NCBI GenBank assembly: GCA_964488675.1
Contig: CAZAWA010000020.1
Coordinates: 1-27,416 of the forward strand
DNA: 27,416 bases
Origin: QZKY01 sp964488675
GTDB lineage: Bacteria > Pseudomonadota > Gammaproteobacteria > Burkholderiales > Burkholderiaceae_D
Direction: 5' to 3'
Shown here: piece after piece, positions 1 through 7,686 of the stretch
Numbering within the stretch: position 1 is the stretch's first letter
Layout of the letters: every line of letters begins with the position of its first letter
The notes under the pieces: model-generated
Told to the model about the DNA's origin: nothing
What the model saw: the letters and a program-made list of their open reading frames with translations, nothing else
The model's database searches: none
Made by a program: the position numbers and the translations under genes

Positions 1-1649
1 TCATCCGCGGCAAGATCATGCCGGAAGCAAAGAATCCAGTGAACCGCTTCCTGATCTGGTGCTATCGCCCCATCATCGTCTGGGTCATGCGCTGGAGGAA
101 AGTCACGATCATCGGCGCGCTGATCGTCATGGTCGTTTCCGTAGTGCCAGCTTCCCGGCTCGGTTCGGAATTCATGCCGACGCTCAATGAAGGCACCCTG
201 CTGTACATGCCGGCATCGTTGCCGGGTATGTCGATCACCAAGGCGGCAGAACTGATGCAGACGCAGGACAAGATCATCAAGAGCTTCCCGGAAGTGGCGT
301 CGGTTTACGGCAAGGCTGGTCGCGCCAATACGGCCACCGACCCGGCGCCGGTCGAGATGTTCGAAACCGTGATCAACCTCAAACCGCAATCGGAATGGCG
401 TGCTGGCATGACGATGGACAAACTGATTGCCGAGATGGACAAGGCGTTGCAGTTTCCGGGCGTATCGAATGCATGGACGATGCCGATCAAGGCACGCATC
501 GACATGCTGTCTACCGGCATCCGCACGCCGATCGGGATTAAGGTTTTCGGCAAGGACCTGAACGAGATGGAGCGGTTGGCCAAGGAAATCGAGGCGGTGG
601 TCAAAGCCGTGCCTGGTACCACCTCAGCCTTCGCCGAACGCATCACCGGCGGTTTTTACCTGAACATTGAACCAGATCGCGAGCAGCTCGCCCGCTATGG
701 ATTGACGGTTGGCGAACTACAGGAAGTCATCGGCACAGCTCTGGGCGGCGACATGGTGACCAATACCGTCGAAGGACGAGAGCGTTTTGGCGTGACGGTG
801 CGCTATCCGCGCGAATTGCGCTCTAACCCGGAGCAGATTGCGCGTGAAGTCCTGGTGCCGACAATGGACGGTGCGATGATTCCGCTCGGGCAGGTAGCAA
901 AAGTGGAGGTTGCGAAAGGCACGCCAGGCATCCGTACTGAGAACGCATTGCTATCGGCCTATATCTTCGTCGACATCCGAGATCGCGACATCGGCGGTTA
1001 TGTGGCCGATGCCCGCAAGGCGGTCAACGAAAAAGTGACATTCCCGCCGGGTTACTACGCGACATGGAGCGGCCAATTTGAAGCCATGGAGCGCGCGATC
1101 GAAAAGATGAAAATCGTGGTTCCGGTGACGCTGCTGATCATCTTCCTGCTGCTGTATCTTAACTTCCGGCGCCTGACGGAAACCGCGATTGTGATGCTGT
1201 CGGTGCCGTTCTCGCTGGTCGGTGGCGTCTGGCTGATGTGGGCGTTGGGTTACAACATGTCGGTAGCGGTAGCAGTCGGGTTCATCGCACTCGCCGGTGT
1301 GGCGGCCGAAACGGGTGTAGTGATGCTGATCTATCTCGATCACGCGTGGGAAGCCGTAAAAGAGAAATGCAGCGCAGAAGGGCGCACCCCCAATGCTTCG
1401 GATTTATATGCCGCCATCATGGAAGGCGCGGTCGAGCGCGTGCGGCCGAAGATGATGACCGTGGTGGCGATTATGGCGGGCCTGCTGCCCATTATGTGGG
1501 GTAGTGGCACCGGCTCGGAAGTGATGAGCCGCATCGCGGCACCGATGGTCGGTGGGATGATTTCATCGACCATCCTCACGCTGGCAGTGATTCCGGCAAT
1601 TTACGCACTGGTGAAGGAGTGGGAAATGAAAAGGGAGGCTGCGGGTTAA
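1..1649 (+). CDS. cusA: CusA/CzcA-family heavy-metal RND efflux pump, C-terminal part (5' end outside window)
   Basis: Inner-membrane pump of a tripartite Cu(I)/Ag(I) efflux system, driven by proton motive force. The reading frame is open from base 3 to the left edge (IRGKIMPEAKNP), so the ATG at 18 is internal and the gene is truncated by the window. About 548 residues are visible: a membrane segment near the start, the large periplasmic porter region with the CusA-like stretches SEFMPTLNEGTL, EMFETVINLKP and RIDMLSTGIRTPIGIKV, then the C-terminal membrane bundle with GFIALAGVAAETGVVML and GSEVMSRIAAPMVGGM. These match CusA more closely than the zinc/cobalt CzcA type, from memory of the families. 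The methionine triad of CusA could not be placed without an alignment. The copper genes downstream support the substrate call. A promoter follows, so the next gene is probably a separate transcript. Confidence 0.93.
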   Translation, partial: IRGKIMPEAKNPVNRFLIWCYRPIIVWVMRWRKVTIIGALIVMVVSVVPASRLGSEFMPTLNEGTLLYMPASLPGMSITKAAELMQTQDKIIKSFPEVASVYGKAGRANTATDPAPVEMFETVINLKPQSEWRAGMTMDKLIAEMDKALQFPGVSNAWTMPIKARIDMLSTGIRTPIGIKVFGKDLNEMERLAKEIEAVVKAVPGTTSAFAERITGGFYLNIEPDREQLARYGLTVGELQEVIGTALGGDMVTNTVEGRERFGVTVRYPRELRSNPEQIAREVLVPTMDGAMIPLGQVAKVEVAKGTPGIRTENALLSAYIFVDIRDRDIGGYVADARKAVNEKVTFPPGYYATWSGQFEAMERAIEKMKIVVPVTLLIIFLLLYLNFRRLTETAIVMLSVPFSLVGGVWLMWALGYNMSVAVAVGFIALAGVAAETGVVMLIYLDHAWEAVKEKCSAEGRTPNASDLYAAIMEGAVERVRPKMMTVVAIMAGLLPIMWGSGTGSEVMSRIAAPMVGGMISSTILTLAVIPAIYALVKEWEMKREAAG

Positions 1650-1684
1650 AAGACGAGACAACCTTCACATCGAGATAACGAAAA

Positions 1685-1729
1685 TGTAATGTTTGCGTCA
1701 CCTATCTGTCGGGTTGCCGTCGTTAATAT
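1685..1729 (+). promoter_or_regulatory. Shared 11-bp direct-repeat activator box plus -10 (copy 1)
   Basis: Three elements at 11-bp spacing, GTAAT (1686), GTCAC (1697) and GTCGG (1708), are followed by the -10 hexamer TAATAT at 1724-1729. A 17-bp spacer puts the -35 at CCTATC, a poor match, as expected for an activated promoter. The first 29 bases match 23 of 29 in the copy at 18153 (minus strand) and 22 of 29 in the copy at 10391, without gaps. Repeats at 11-bp spacing overlapping the -35 are typical of OmpR/PhoB-family regulators; a CusR/CopR-like regulator is inferred from the gene content. It drives the His-repeat protein at 1822. Confidence 0.75.
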
Positions 1730-1742
1730 GGGAATCATGTGA

Positions 1743-1777
1743 TGTTGGGAAAGCCTGATAGAGAGCTCATCCCAACA
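1743..1777 (+). other. Hairpin in the 5' leader of the His-repeat gene
   Basis: TGTTGGGA (1743-1750) can pair with TCCCAACA (1770-1777) across a 19-base loop. It lies in the predicted leader between the promoter and the start at 1822. There is no T-run, so it is not a terminator; it may stabilise the message. Its function is not known. Confidence 0.35.
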
Positions 1778-1821
1778 GCACAAGGCGACACAACCCGACT
1801 TTATTTACCAGGAGCATCAAT

Positions 1822-2082
1822 ATGAAATCCAGACTGATTCTTGCAGCATTCGTGCTGGCGCTGACTTCCACTTTCGGGATCGCAACAGCCGATGATGCCG
1901 TTTCACCCCATAACCATGTAGCCGAAAAAGGCGGGCCGGCACATGCCAAAAAAGCAGCTTCGGCCAGCGCGAAGGCAAAATCCGTCAAAGCTGACGCATC
2001 CCAAAAGCAGATGGACAAGCACAACCATGCCGCTGAAAAAGGGGGTGCTGCGCATGCACCCGGCGCAGCTTCGGATAAGTAA
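1822..2082 (+). CDS. Small periplasmic His-rich protein with a duplicated HNH-AEKGG-AHA motif
   Basis: An 86-residue protein that I do not recognise as a named family. Residues 1 to about 23 form a signal peptide (MKSRLILAAF start, Ala-rich, cleavage near TADD). The mature part holds two copies of one short motif, HNHVAEKGGPAHA and HNHAAEKGGAAHA, joined by a Lys/Ala/Ser-rich linker. Each copy has three histidines, which suggests metal binding in the periplasm (inference). The start is set by the ribosome site AGGAG a few bases upstream. It is a single-gene unit between the box at 1685 and the strong terminator at 2144, so it is probably made in large amounts under copper stress. It could be a metal buffer or a small chaperone to the Cus pump. 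Confidence 0.8.
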   Translation: MKSRLILAAFVLALTSTFGIATADDAVSPHNHVAEKGGPAHAKKAASASAKAKSVKADASQKQMDKHNHAAEKGGAAHAPGAASDK

Positions 2083-2143
2083 TGTAGGCACAGAAATTTT
2101 TATTCCGGAAGCAGTCTGATCAACTGTTTAAACGGTAGTCCCA

Positions 2144-2173
2144 ACCCGCCCGGAACATCCGGGCGGGTATTTT
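2144..2173 (+). terminator. Rho-independent terminator
   Basis: A perfect 10-bp GC-rich stem, ACCCGCCCGG (2144-2153) with CCGGGCGGGT (2159-2168), has the 5-base loop AACAT and is followed by ATTTT. It ends the transcript of the His-repeat gene. Confidence 0.9.
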
Positions 2174-2187
2174 AGATAGGGGGCGCT

Positions 2188-2769
2188 ATGCCCGAAATAA
2201 TTCCCAACCTGCATCCCCTAGCGGTACATTTCCCCATTGCCCTGATTATCGTTTCGGCCTTTGCGACGCTTGGCGCAAAGCTCGCTGGCGACAGGCCCAT
2301 CGCAAATGAACTGGCGATTCTCGGTCGTTGGACATTGTGGGCGGGTGCGTTGGCAGCGCTAGTTGCTGCTGCCGCAGGCTGGCAAGCATTTAATTCGGTC
2401 GACCACGATGATGCAGGTCATGCCGCGATGATCGTGCACCGGAACTGGGCGCTGATAACAACCGGGTTCGTTGTCATCTTGGCGCTCTGGAGTGTTTGGC
2501 GAGCGCGTTCATCCAGAAAAGTATCATGGGTTGACGCCATGGCGCTGTTGATATCTGTCGGGTTGGTGGCGGCAACCGGGTGGCTTGGTGGCGAACTGGT
2601 TTACCGGCACGGACTGGGCGTCATCAAGACGCGCGTTCAGCTTGTGCCCGCACCGGCAAATCAAGCCTCTGTGCCTGAAAGCGATCATCATGGTGGTGCA
2701 TCCGGCCATGATCATTCCAGCGGTTCGGTGACCAAGAGTGGGCATGACCATAGCTCTCACTCTCACTAA
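2188..2769 (+). CDS. DUF2231-family membrane protein with His-rich C-terminal tail
   Basis: A 193-residue inner-membrane protein. The N-terminal HPLAVHFPIALI segment is the hallmark of the DUF2231 family, which is common in metal and redox gene clusters but has no firm function. Four hydrophobic segments lie at about residues 13-33, 46-66, 88-106 and 115-133. The last 30 residues are a hydrophilic tail rich in His, Ser, Gly and Asp (HDHSS repeats, ending SHSH), which looks added to the family core and could bind copper. The start at 2188 has a GGGGG-type ribosome site directly after the terminator of the previous unit. The FlgB-like gene begins 18 bases downstream, so the two are probably co-transcribed. 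I see no clear promoter copy of the shared box here. Confidence 0.8.
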   Translation: MPEIIPNLHPLAVHFPIALIIVSAFATLGAKLAGDRPIANELAILGRWTLWAGALAALVAAAAGWQAFNSVDHDDAGHAAMIVHRNWALITTGFVVILALWSVWRARSSRKVSWVDAMALLISVGLVAATGWLGGELVYRHGLGVIKTRVQLVPAPANQASVPESDHHGGASGHDHSSGSVTKSGHDHSSHSH

Positions 2770-2787
2770 AGACTGGGTGGAGGCAGC

Positions 2788-3378
2788 ATGAGTGCGATTC
2801 ACGAGACGGGCAACATACCTCCTCAAGGCGCTTCTCAAGCGTCGGGTGGAAGCAATCGCCCCGTTCAAGGCAGTGCAGCCACCCCGTCCGGGTTTGCGAC
2901 GCAACTCAAACTGGCCTTGAATAAATCTGCCCAAACGGGAGGGCCTGCTCATTCTCCCGCATCATCGAGCGGACAAAGTGGCGGTATGAAACCTCCCGAT
3001 CTGCAATCGGTACTAAGCGCACCACGAATCACCTCTGGCGACCAGCATCAGGGCGTTGGGCATGACTTCTTCGAACGGGCGCTCAGGGTGCTGGCGCATC
3101 GCCAGCAACTGCTGGCGTCGAATATCGCCAACGCGGATACACCCGGCTACAAGGCGGTCGATATCGATGTCCGGGAAGCATTGCTCAGTGGAACGCCGGA
3201 AAACGCCATTCCGAAAAAATACCATGTGCCCAGTCAGGGCAGTGCTGATGGCAATACGGTCGAGATGGATGTGGAACGCGCAAAGTTTGCGCAAAACGCC
3301 ATCGTTTACGAAACAGCAGTAACTCTGGTGAGGGATCATTACATGATGATGAACAACATGTTGAAAGACCTTACCTGA
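2788..3378 (+). CDS. Orphan FlgB-like flagellar rod domain protein with long N-terminal extension
   Basis: A 196-residue protein. Residues about 93-196 match FlgB, the proximal rod protein of the flagellar basal body. The signature ASNIANADTPGYKA is at residues 110-123, and GNTVEMDVERAKFAQNAIVYE near 156-176 corresponds to the conserved C-terminal helix that packs in the rod. Residues 1-90 are a low-complexity extension rich in Ser, Gly, Gln and Pro, which normal FlgB of about 130-140 residues lacks. No other flagellar gene is in the window; neighbours are copper genes. The ribosome site GGAGG precedes the start. There is no signal peptide, as for true rod proteins, which leave through the flagellar export apparatus. 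Its role here is unknown: a displaced FlgB paralogue, or a rod-like helix protein with a new use. Confidence 0.85.
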   Translation: MSAIHETGNIPPQGASQASGGSNRPVQGSAATPSGFATQLKLALNKSAQTGGPAHSPASSSGQSGGMKPPDLQSVLSAPRITSGDQHQGVGHDFFERALRVLAHRQQLLASNIANADTPGYKAVDIDVREALLSGTPENAIPKKYHVPSQGSADGNTVEMDVERAKFAQNAIVYETAVTLVRDHYMMMNNMLKDLT

Positions 3379-3397
3379 TGGAAGCGTCTCCCATTGA

Positions 3398-3431
3398 TGT
3401 GACGTTTGCGTGATATCAAATCTGCCATATG
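3398..3431 (+). promoter_or_regulatory. Possible partial copy of the shared activator box
   Basis: GTGAC (3399) and GTGAT (3410) are 11 bp apart, and the stretch GTTTGCGT (3404-3411) is identical to copy 1. If these are the second and third repeats of the module, the expected -10 position holds CATATG (3426-3431). The first repeat is not recognisable. It lies upstream of the Met-rich protein gene at 3513. This is weak support only. Confidence 0.35.
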
Positions 3432-3512
3432 AAACAAGTTCCACAATCAATGTTCACAGCTACCCTCTACCATGGCGCTGGCTGCCCAGTGAAATTCATA
3501 AGGAGAAAAGAT

Positions 3513-3974
3513 ATGAGAACCCTATTCACCGCTTTTGCAATATCGATGCTGCTGGCGTTTTCTGCCACTGCTGAAGAGGCACACCATCCCGACCAAAAAG
3601 CTGCATCGGCGCCAACGGCCCAGACAACTGCTGCCGATCAGGGTGCGACCGTCAAGAAAATGCAGACGAACGTCAAAAAAATGGAATCCCAGCTCAAACG
3701 CATCGGCAACGCTAAAACTGCCGAAGAGCGGAATCGGTTAATGATGGAACACATGCAGACCATGCGCGAGAACATGATGCAAGGCATGAGCATGATGGGT
3801 GGCGGCATGCAATGCCCGATGATGAGCGGTGGCATGGGCATGATGGGTGGTGGTATGGGAATGGGGCAGGACGGAGGCATGATGGAACGCATGCAGAAGA
3901 TGGAAATGCGCATGGACATGATGCAGAAAATGATGGAGCAAAAAGGCATGCCCATGCCCGCGTCAGGAAAATAA
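3513..3974 (+). CDS. Periplasmic methionine-rich protein, probable Cu(I)/Ag(I) binder
   Basis: A 153-residue secreted protein. The start at 3513 is chosen over the in-frame ATG at 3429 because of the ribosome site AAGGAG and because it begins directly with a signal peptide (residues 1-20, cleaved after SATA). Residues 45-90 look helical and charged. Residues 78-149 hold an extreme run of Met-rich motifs (MMEHMQTM, GMSMMGGGMQCPMM, MGMMGGGMGM, MEMRMDMMQKMM), with one Cys at 101. Such Met clusters bind Cu(I) and Ag(I) in the periplasm in known resistance proteins; that function is inferred here from composition and neighbours. Composition this biased makes similarity searches unreliable. A hairpin with a UUCG loop follows at 3991. 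Confidence 0.85.
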   Translation: MRTLFTAFAISMLLAFSATAEEAHHPDQKAASAPTAQTTAADQGATVKKMQTNVKKMESQLKRIGNAKTAEERNRLMMEHMQTMRENMMQGMSMMGGGMQCPMMSGGMGMMGGGMGMGQDGGMMERMQKMEMRMDMMQKMMEQKGMPMPASGK

Positions 3975-3990
3975 GTAGCCAATCGAACGA

Positions 3991-4020
3991 CGCGGCAGAC
4001 GGTTTCGACCGTTTGTCGCG
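3991..4020 (+). terminator. UUCG-capped hairpin, terminator or message stabiliser
   Basis: The 30-base segment folds into a 13-bp stem (two G-T pairs) closed by the tetraloop TTCG. It sits 16 bases after the stop of the Met-rich gene. The nearest T-run (CTTTT) is about 12 bases beyond the stem, so it is not a classical terminator. It could cap the 3' end of the upstream message. Confidence 0.55.
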
Positions 4021-4093
4021 TGCCACCGCAATCTTTTGATACGGGCGTTCCTACAGCAATGACGAGTAACGTTTAAGGACAAGGAGGTGTGAA

Positions 4094-4336
4094 ATGGATG
4101 AACATCATCATCACAAGCACAACTGCATGTCAGGGCGCATGAAAATAGGCTTGTTCGTGTTTGCTGCGATTGCTGCGTTCTACCTGTGGACGGAACATCG
4201 TGCTCACCTGCTGGGAGTTGCCCCGTTCCTGATATTTCTGATTTGCCCGCTTATGCATCTGTTCATGCATGGAGGGCATGGGGATCATGGCAGCAAGGAA
4301 GGTCCGTCGGACGCTGACAAGGGAGGCAAGCCATGA
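4094..4336 (+). CDS. DUF2933-family small His-rich membrane protein
   Basis: An 80-residue protein of the DUF2933 type, small membrane proteins found in copper and silver resistance operons, without assigned function. The N-terminus is MDEHHHHKHNC, a potential metal site. Two hydrophobic stretches at about residues 17-32 and 38-58 form a helical hairpin, and the tail again has histidines (HGGHGDHG). An excellent ribosome site, AAGGAGG, precedes the start. The stop overlaps the next start in an ATGA, so translation is coupled to the methyltransferase-like gene. Confidence 0.8.
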   Translation: MDEHHHHKHNCMSGRMKIGLFVFAAIAAFYLWTEHRAHLLGVAPFLIFLICPLMHLFMHGGHGDHGSKEGPSDADKGGKP

Positions 4337-4992
4337 ATCACGACACGCCTGCATACGGACTTTGGTCGCTTGTGCTGATCAACTCCTTCGTTTTCATAGT
4401 ATTTGCATTCAGTTTTTACAAACCGAAAAGCAAGCGCGACTGGCGCAGTTTCGGCATGTACTCCGCCTTCATCGTCGCGCTGTTCACGGAAATGTACGGT
4501 TTTCCGTTGACGATTTATCTGCTTTCAGGATGGCTGACGAAACATTTTCCGGGTGTTGATTTCTTATCGCACGATGCAGGGCACTTGCTGGAAATGCTGT
4601 TCGGCTGGCGCGTCAATCCGCACTTCGGCCCCTTCCACATCCTAAGCAATATATTCATTGCCGGTGGTTTCTGGCTGCTGGTCGCTTCGTGGAATGTGCT
4701 GTACCACGCGCAACGCCGTGGCGAACTGGCGACATCCGGACCCTATGCGCGCATTCGGCATCCACAATATGCGGCCTTCATCCTCATCATGTTCGGTTTC
4801 CTGCTGCAATGGCCAACCATCGTGACAGTGGTCATGTTCCCGATTCTGGTATTCATCTACGTTCGCCTGGCTAAACGCGAAGAACAAGAGGTGCTGGCCG
4901 AGTTTGGGGAAACCTATCGTGCCTACCAAAGCAAGACGCCATCGTTCTTTCCCCGCTTTGGAGGAAAGACGGCTAAAGAGGCGACACCATGA
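4333..4992 (+). CDS. Isoprenylcysteine/phospholipid methyltransferase-like membrane protein
   Basis: A 219-residue polytopic membrane protein. The C-terminal half has the conserved core of the ICMT/PEMT-type integral-membrane methyltransferases: GPYARIRHPQY near residues 136-146, a membrane hairpin, then REEQEVLAEFGETYRAYQ near 182-199, where S-adenosylmethionine binds in the family. The N-terminal half adds membrane segments at about residues 10-25 and 37-60. Homologues are common in bacterial copper clusters, but the methyl acceptor is not known; bacteria do not make the farnesyl-cysteine substrate of the eukaryotic enzyme. Four-base ATGA overlaps on both sides couple it to the DUF2933 gene and the P-type ATPase, implying a joint role in the membrane. 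Confidence 0.82.
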   Translation: MNHDTPAYGLWSLVLINSFVFIVFAFSFYKPKSKRDWRSFGMYSAFIVALFTEMYGFPLTIYLLSGWLTKHFPGVDFLSHDAGHLLEMLFGWRVNPHFGPFHILSNIFIAGGFWLLVASWNVLYHAQRRGELATSGPYARIRHPQYAAFILIMFGFLLQWPTIVTVVMFPILVFIYVRLAKREEQEVLAEFGETYRAYQSKTPSFFPRFGGKTAKEATP

Positions 4993-7334
4993 ATCACCAC
5001 GACTGCCATCACCACGCCGGCCACCACGGCGTGGCGCCAGTTGCGGAGGATGGCAAGAGTAAGGATCCGGTCTGTGGCATGTCGGTTTCCAGAGATGCCA
5101 GCATTGCATCCGATTACCACGGCACACACTATGTATTTTGCAGTGATAAATGCAAAAGCAAATTCGACCTCGAACCGGAAAAATATATCGCGCCAGCCAA
5201 GCCAGTATCTGAATTGACGCAAAATGTTGCTGAAGGAACGATATATACCTGCCCCATGCATCCGGAAATTCGTCAGCCGAAACCCGGGAATTGTCCGAAA
5301 TGCGGCATGGCGCTGGAACCCGTATTGCCGGAACTGGAGGAGGAAGATAATCCCGAGTTGACCGATTTTCGACATCGCTTTTGGTGGACGCTGCCTCTGA
5401 CCATTATCGTAACAATCATCGCAATGGGCGGACACCGCTTTGCCCTTTTTCCTTCGCACAGCCAAAGCTGGGTCGAACTGGTGCTGGCGACTCCGGTAGT
5501 GCTGTGGGCCGGTTGGCCGTTTTTTGTTCGCGGAGCGCAATCCATAAAGTTTCGTAGTCCGAACATGTGGACTCTGATTGGTCTTGGCGTATCGGCAGCT
5601 TACTGGTACAGCGTCGTCGCAGCAGTTTTTCCTGGAGCGTTTCCTGCCTCATTCATTGAGAATGGCCGTGTTGCGGTTTATTTTGAAGCGGCAGCAGTAA
5701 TCGTTTCCCTGACACTGCTAGGGCAAATCTTTGAATTGCGCGCCCGCTCGCAAACTTCGGCCGCTATCAAGTCGTTGCTGGGCCTGGCGCCCAAAACCGC
5801 GCGTCGCATCAGCCCGGATGGCGCGGAGGAAGACATTCCACTGACGCATGTGCATGTCGGCGATCGCCTGCGTATCCGTCCTGGCGAGAAAGTGCCGGTC
5901 GACGGTGTGGTGCTGGAGGGCGCCAGCGCCGTCGATGAATCGATGCTGACAGGCGAACCTATTCCGGTTCAGAAACAGCCGGGAGACAAATTGATCGGCG
6001 CAACGATGAATGCCAATGGCAGCATGATCATGCGAACCGAGAAAGTCGGGTCAGAAACCGTCCTGGCGCAAATTGTGCAAATGGTTGCCCAAGCGCAGCG
6101 TTCCAGAGCGCCGATGCAGAGGATGGCCGACGTGGTTGCTGGATACTTTGTAATGGTGGTGATCGGTATCGCCTTGCTGAGTTTGTTGGGATGGGGGCTA
6201 TTCGGACCGGAGCCTAGCTGGGTATATGGGGTCATCAATGCCGTGGCGGTACTGATCATCGCTTGCCCATGCGCACTTGGCTTGGCGACGCCTATGTCGG
6301 TGATGGTGGCGACTGGTAAGGCGGCTACGGCAGGTGTTTTGTTCCGGGACGCGGCAGCCATCGAAAAATTACGCACCATCGATACGCTGATTGTCGACAA
6401 AACGGGAACGCTCACGGAAGGCAAACCGGCATTCCACGGTGTTGCCTCGGCAGAAGGTATTGCGGAAAATGAGGTTTTGCGCATTGCCGCCAGCATCGAC
6501 CAAGGGAGCGAACATCCGCTTGCGCAAGCCATCGTGGCTGAAGCGCGTCGTCAAGGCATTACACTTCAAACTCCAGAAGCCTTCGAATCCAGCACAGGCA
6601 TAGGCGTTCGCGGCATGTTGGGCGGCAAACAGATATTGCTCGGCAATACGGCGCTGATGACGGAAAACGATGTGAATTGGCAACCGCTAAAGCAAAAGGC
6701 AGAAGATTTCCGGCTGGCTGGTGCCAGCGCCATGTACCTTGCCGTGGACGGTCAGTGCATCGGTCTGGTGGCCGTCGCGGATCCGATCAAGCAAAGCACG
6801 CCAGAGGCACTGCTGCAATTAAAAGACGCCGGGATTCGCGTCGTGATGGCGACTGGCGATGGCGAAACGACAGCCAAAGCCGTCGGCAAGCTGCTGGGAC
6901 TGGATGAAGTCCATGGCGAAGTGCGGCCGCAAGACAAAGCGGAACTGGTCGCACGCCTGCAAAGCGAAGGGCGCAAGGTGGCCATGGCTGGGGACGGCAT
7001 CAATGATGCGCCTGCACTGGCGAAAGCCGATGTGGGTATCGCTATGGGTACGGGTACCGATGTGGCCATGAACAGCGCGCAGATCACACTGGTTAAAGGC
7101 GATCTGCGTGGCATCTCGCGTGCACGGACATTGTCCCAAGCGACCGTACGCAACATGCGCCAAAACCTGGCCTTTGCCTTCCTCTACAACGCGCTGGGCA
7201 TCCCACTGGCTGCTGGCTTGCTGTATCCGTTTACCGGACACCTTCTATCACCACTGGTTGCAGCACTGGCGATGAGCTTCAGCTCGGTCTCAGTAATTAC
7301 GAATGCCTTGCGGTTACGTAATTTGTCCATTTAA
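4989..7334 (+). CDS. copA: Cu+/Ag+-exporting P1B-type ATPase with YHS and heavy-metal-binding N-terminal domains
   Basis: A 781-residue ATP-driven exporter of cytosolic Cu(I)/Ag(I). A His-rich start (MNHHDCHHHAGHH) leads to a YHS domain (residues 26-67; Cys 29, 51, 55) and then a short metal-binding domain with YTCPMHPEI and CPKCGMAL (about 86-111). There is no classical CxxC HMA domain. The ATPase core is complete: TGE at 321-323, the metal-entry CPC at 426-428, DKTGT with the phosphorylated Asp at 470, SEHP in the nucleotide domain, and GDGINDAPA from 668. YN in membrane segment 7 and MSFSS in segment 8 are the P1B-1 (Cu+/Ag+) signatures. Translation is coupled to the preceding gene by an ATGA overlap. 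A chaperone gene follows 100 bases later. The same YHS type occurs on AtpD at 10729. Confidence 0.95.
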   Translation: MNHHDCHHHAGHHGVAPVAEDGKSKDPVCGMSVSRDASIASDYHGTHYVFCSDKCKSKFDLEPEKYIAPAKPVSELTQNVAEGTIYTCPMHPEIRQPKPGNCPKCGMALEPVLPELEEEDNPELTDFRHRFWWTLPLTIIVTIIAMGGHRFALFPSHSQSWVELVLATPVVLWAGWPFFVRGAQSIKFRSPNMWTLIGLGVSAAYWYSVVAAVFPGAFPASFIENGRVAVYFEAAAVIVSLTLLGQIFELRARSQTSAAIKSLLGLAPKTARRISPDGAEEDIPLTHVHVGDRLRIRPGEKVPVDGVVLEGASAVDESMLTGEPIPVQKQPGDKLIGATMNANGSMIMRTEKVGSETVLAQIVQMVAQAQRSRAPMQRMADVVAGYFVMVVIGIALLSLLGWGLFGPEPSWVYGVINAVAVLIIACPCALGLATPMSVMVATGKAATAGVLFRDAAAIEKLRTIDTLIVDKTGTLTEGKPAFHGVASAEGIAENEVLRIAASIDQGSEHPLAQAIVAEARRQGITLQTPEAFESSTGIGVRGMLGGKQILLGNTALMTENDVNWQPLKQKAEDFRLAGASAMYLAVDGQCIGLVAVADPIKQSTPEALLQLKDAGIRVVMATGDGETTAKAVGKLLGLDEVHGEVRPQDKAELVARLQSEGRKVAMAGDGINDAPALAKADVGIAMGTGTDVAMNSAQITLVKGDLRGISRARTLSQATVRNMRQNLAFAFLYNALGIPLAAGLLYPFTGHLLSPLVAALAMSFSSVSVITNALRLRNLSI

Positions 7335-7435
7335 CAACCCCTCATTCAACCTGCTTTATCATAGTGGCATTTAAAAAAGGCCGGTCATGTCGAGATAACT
7401 ATGGATGATTTATCTTTCTTTTTACTGGAGGTTAT

Positions 7436-7639
7436 ATGTACGAATTCCAAATTTTGACGATGGATTGCAACCATTGCGCCAGCACAGTCACCAAGGCCAT
7501 CAGAAAAATTGATCCGAATGCAATAGTTAAAGTTGATTTAATGAGTCAAATGGTTCGAGTTGAAGGCCAATCAGGTGCTGAACAAATTGAAGAAGCAATT
7601 AATGCTGCGGGATACACCCCTTTGAGGCAGTATCCATAA
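7436..7639 (+). CDS. copZ: CopZ-like copper chaperone (single HMA domain)
   Basis: A 67-residue cytosolic protein consisting of one HMA fold. The metal-binding loop MDCNHCAS at residues 9-16 gives the CxxC pair that holds Cu(I), and AAGYTP near the end is the usual last strand. Such proteins hand copper to P1B ATPases; the ATPase just upstream lacks its own CxxC HMA domain, so a free chaperone makes sense. The start is supported by the ribosome site TGGAGG seven bases upstream. The 100-base gap before it holds no clear terminator or copy of the shared promoter box. Confidence 0.88.
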   Translation: MYEFQILTMDCNHCASTVTKAIRKIDPNAIVKVDLMSQMVRVEGQSGAEQIEEAINAAGYTPLRQYP

Positions 7640-7686
7640 TGACGCTGTGTTCCAATGAGCTTCGTTTGCACAAGGTTGCTGTCTAA

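Noticed and set aside
3429..3512. Upstream in-frame extension of the Met-rich protein
   Set aside because: It would place 28 residues before an evident signal peptide; the ATG at 3513 has the ribosome site AAGGAG.
3712..4026. Minus-strand open frames opposite the Met-rich gene, including a His-rich one
   Set aside because: They are complements of the repeated ATG codons (CAT = His on the other strand), so they are shadows and not His-rich genes.
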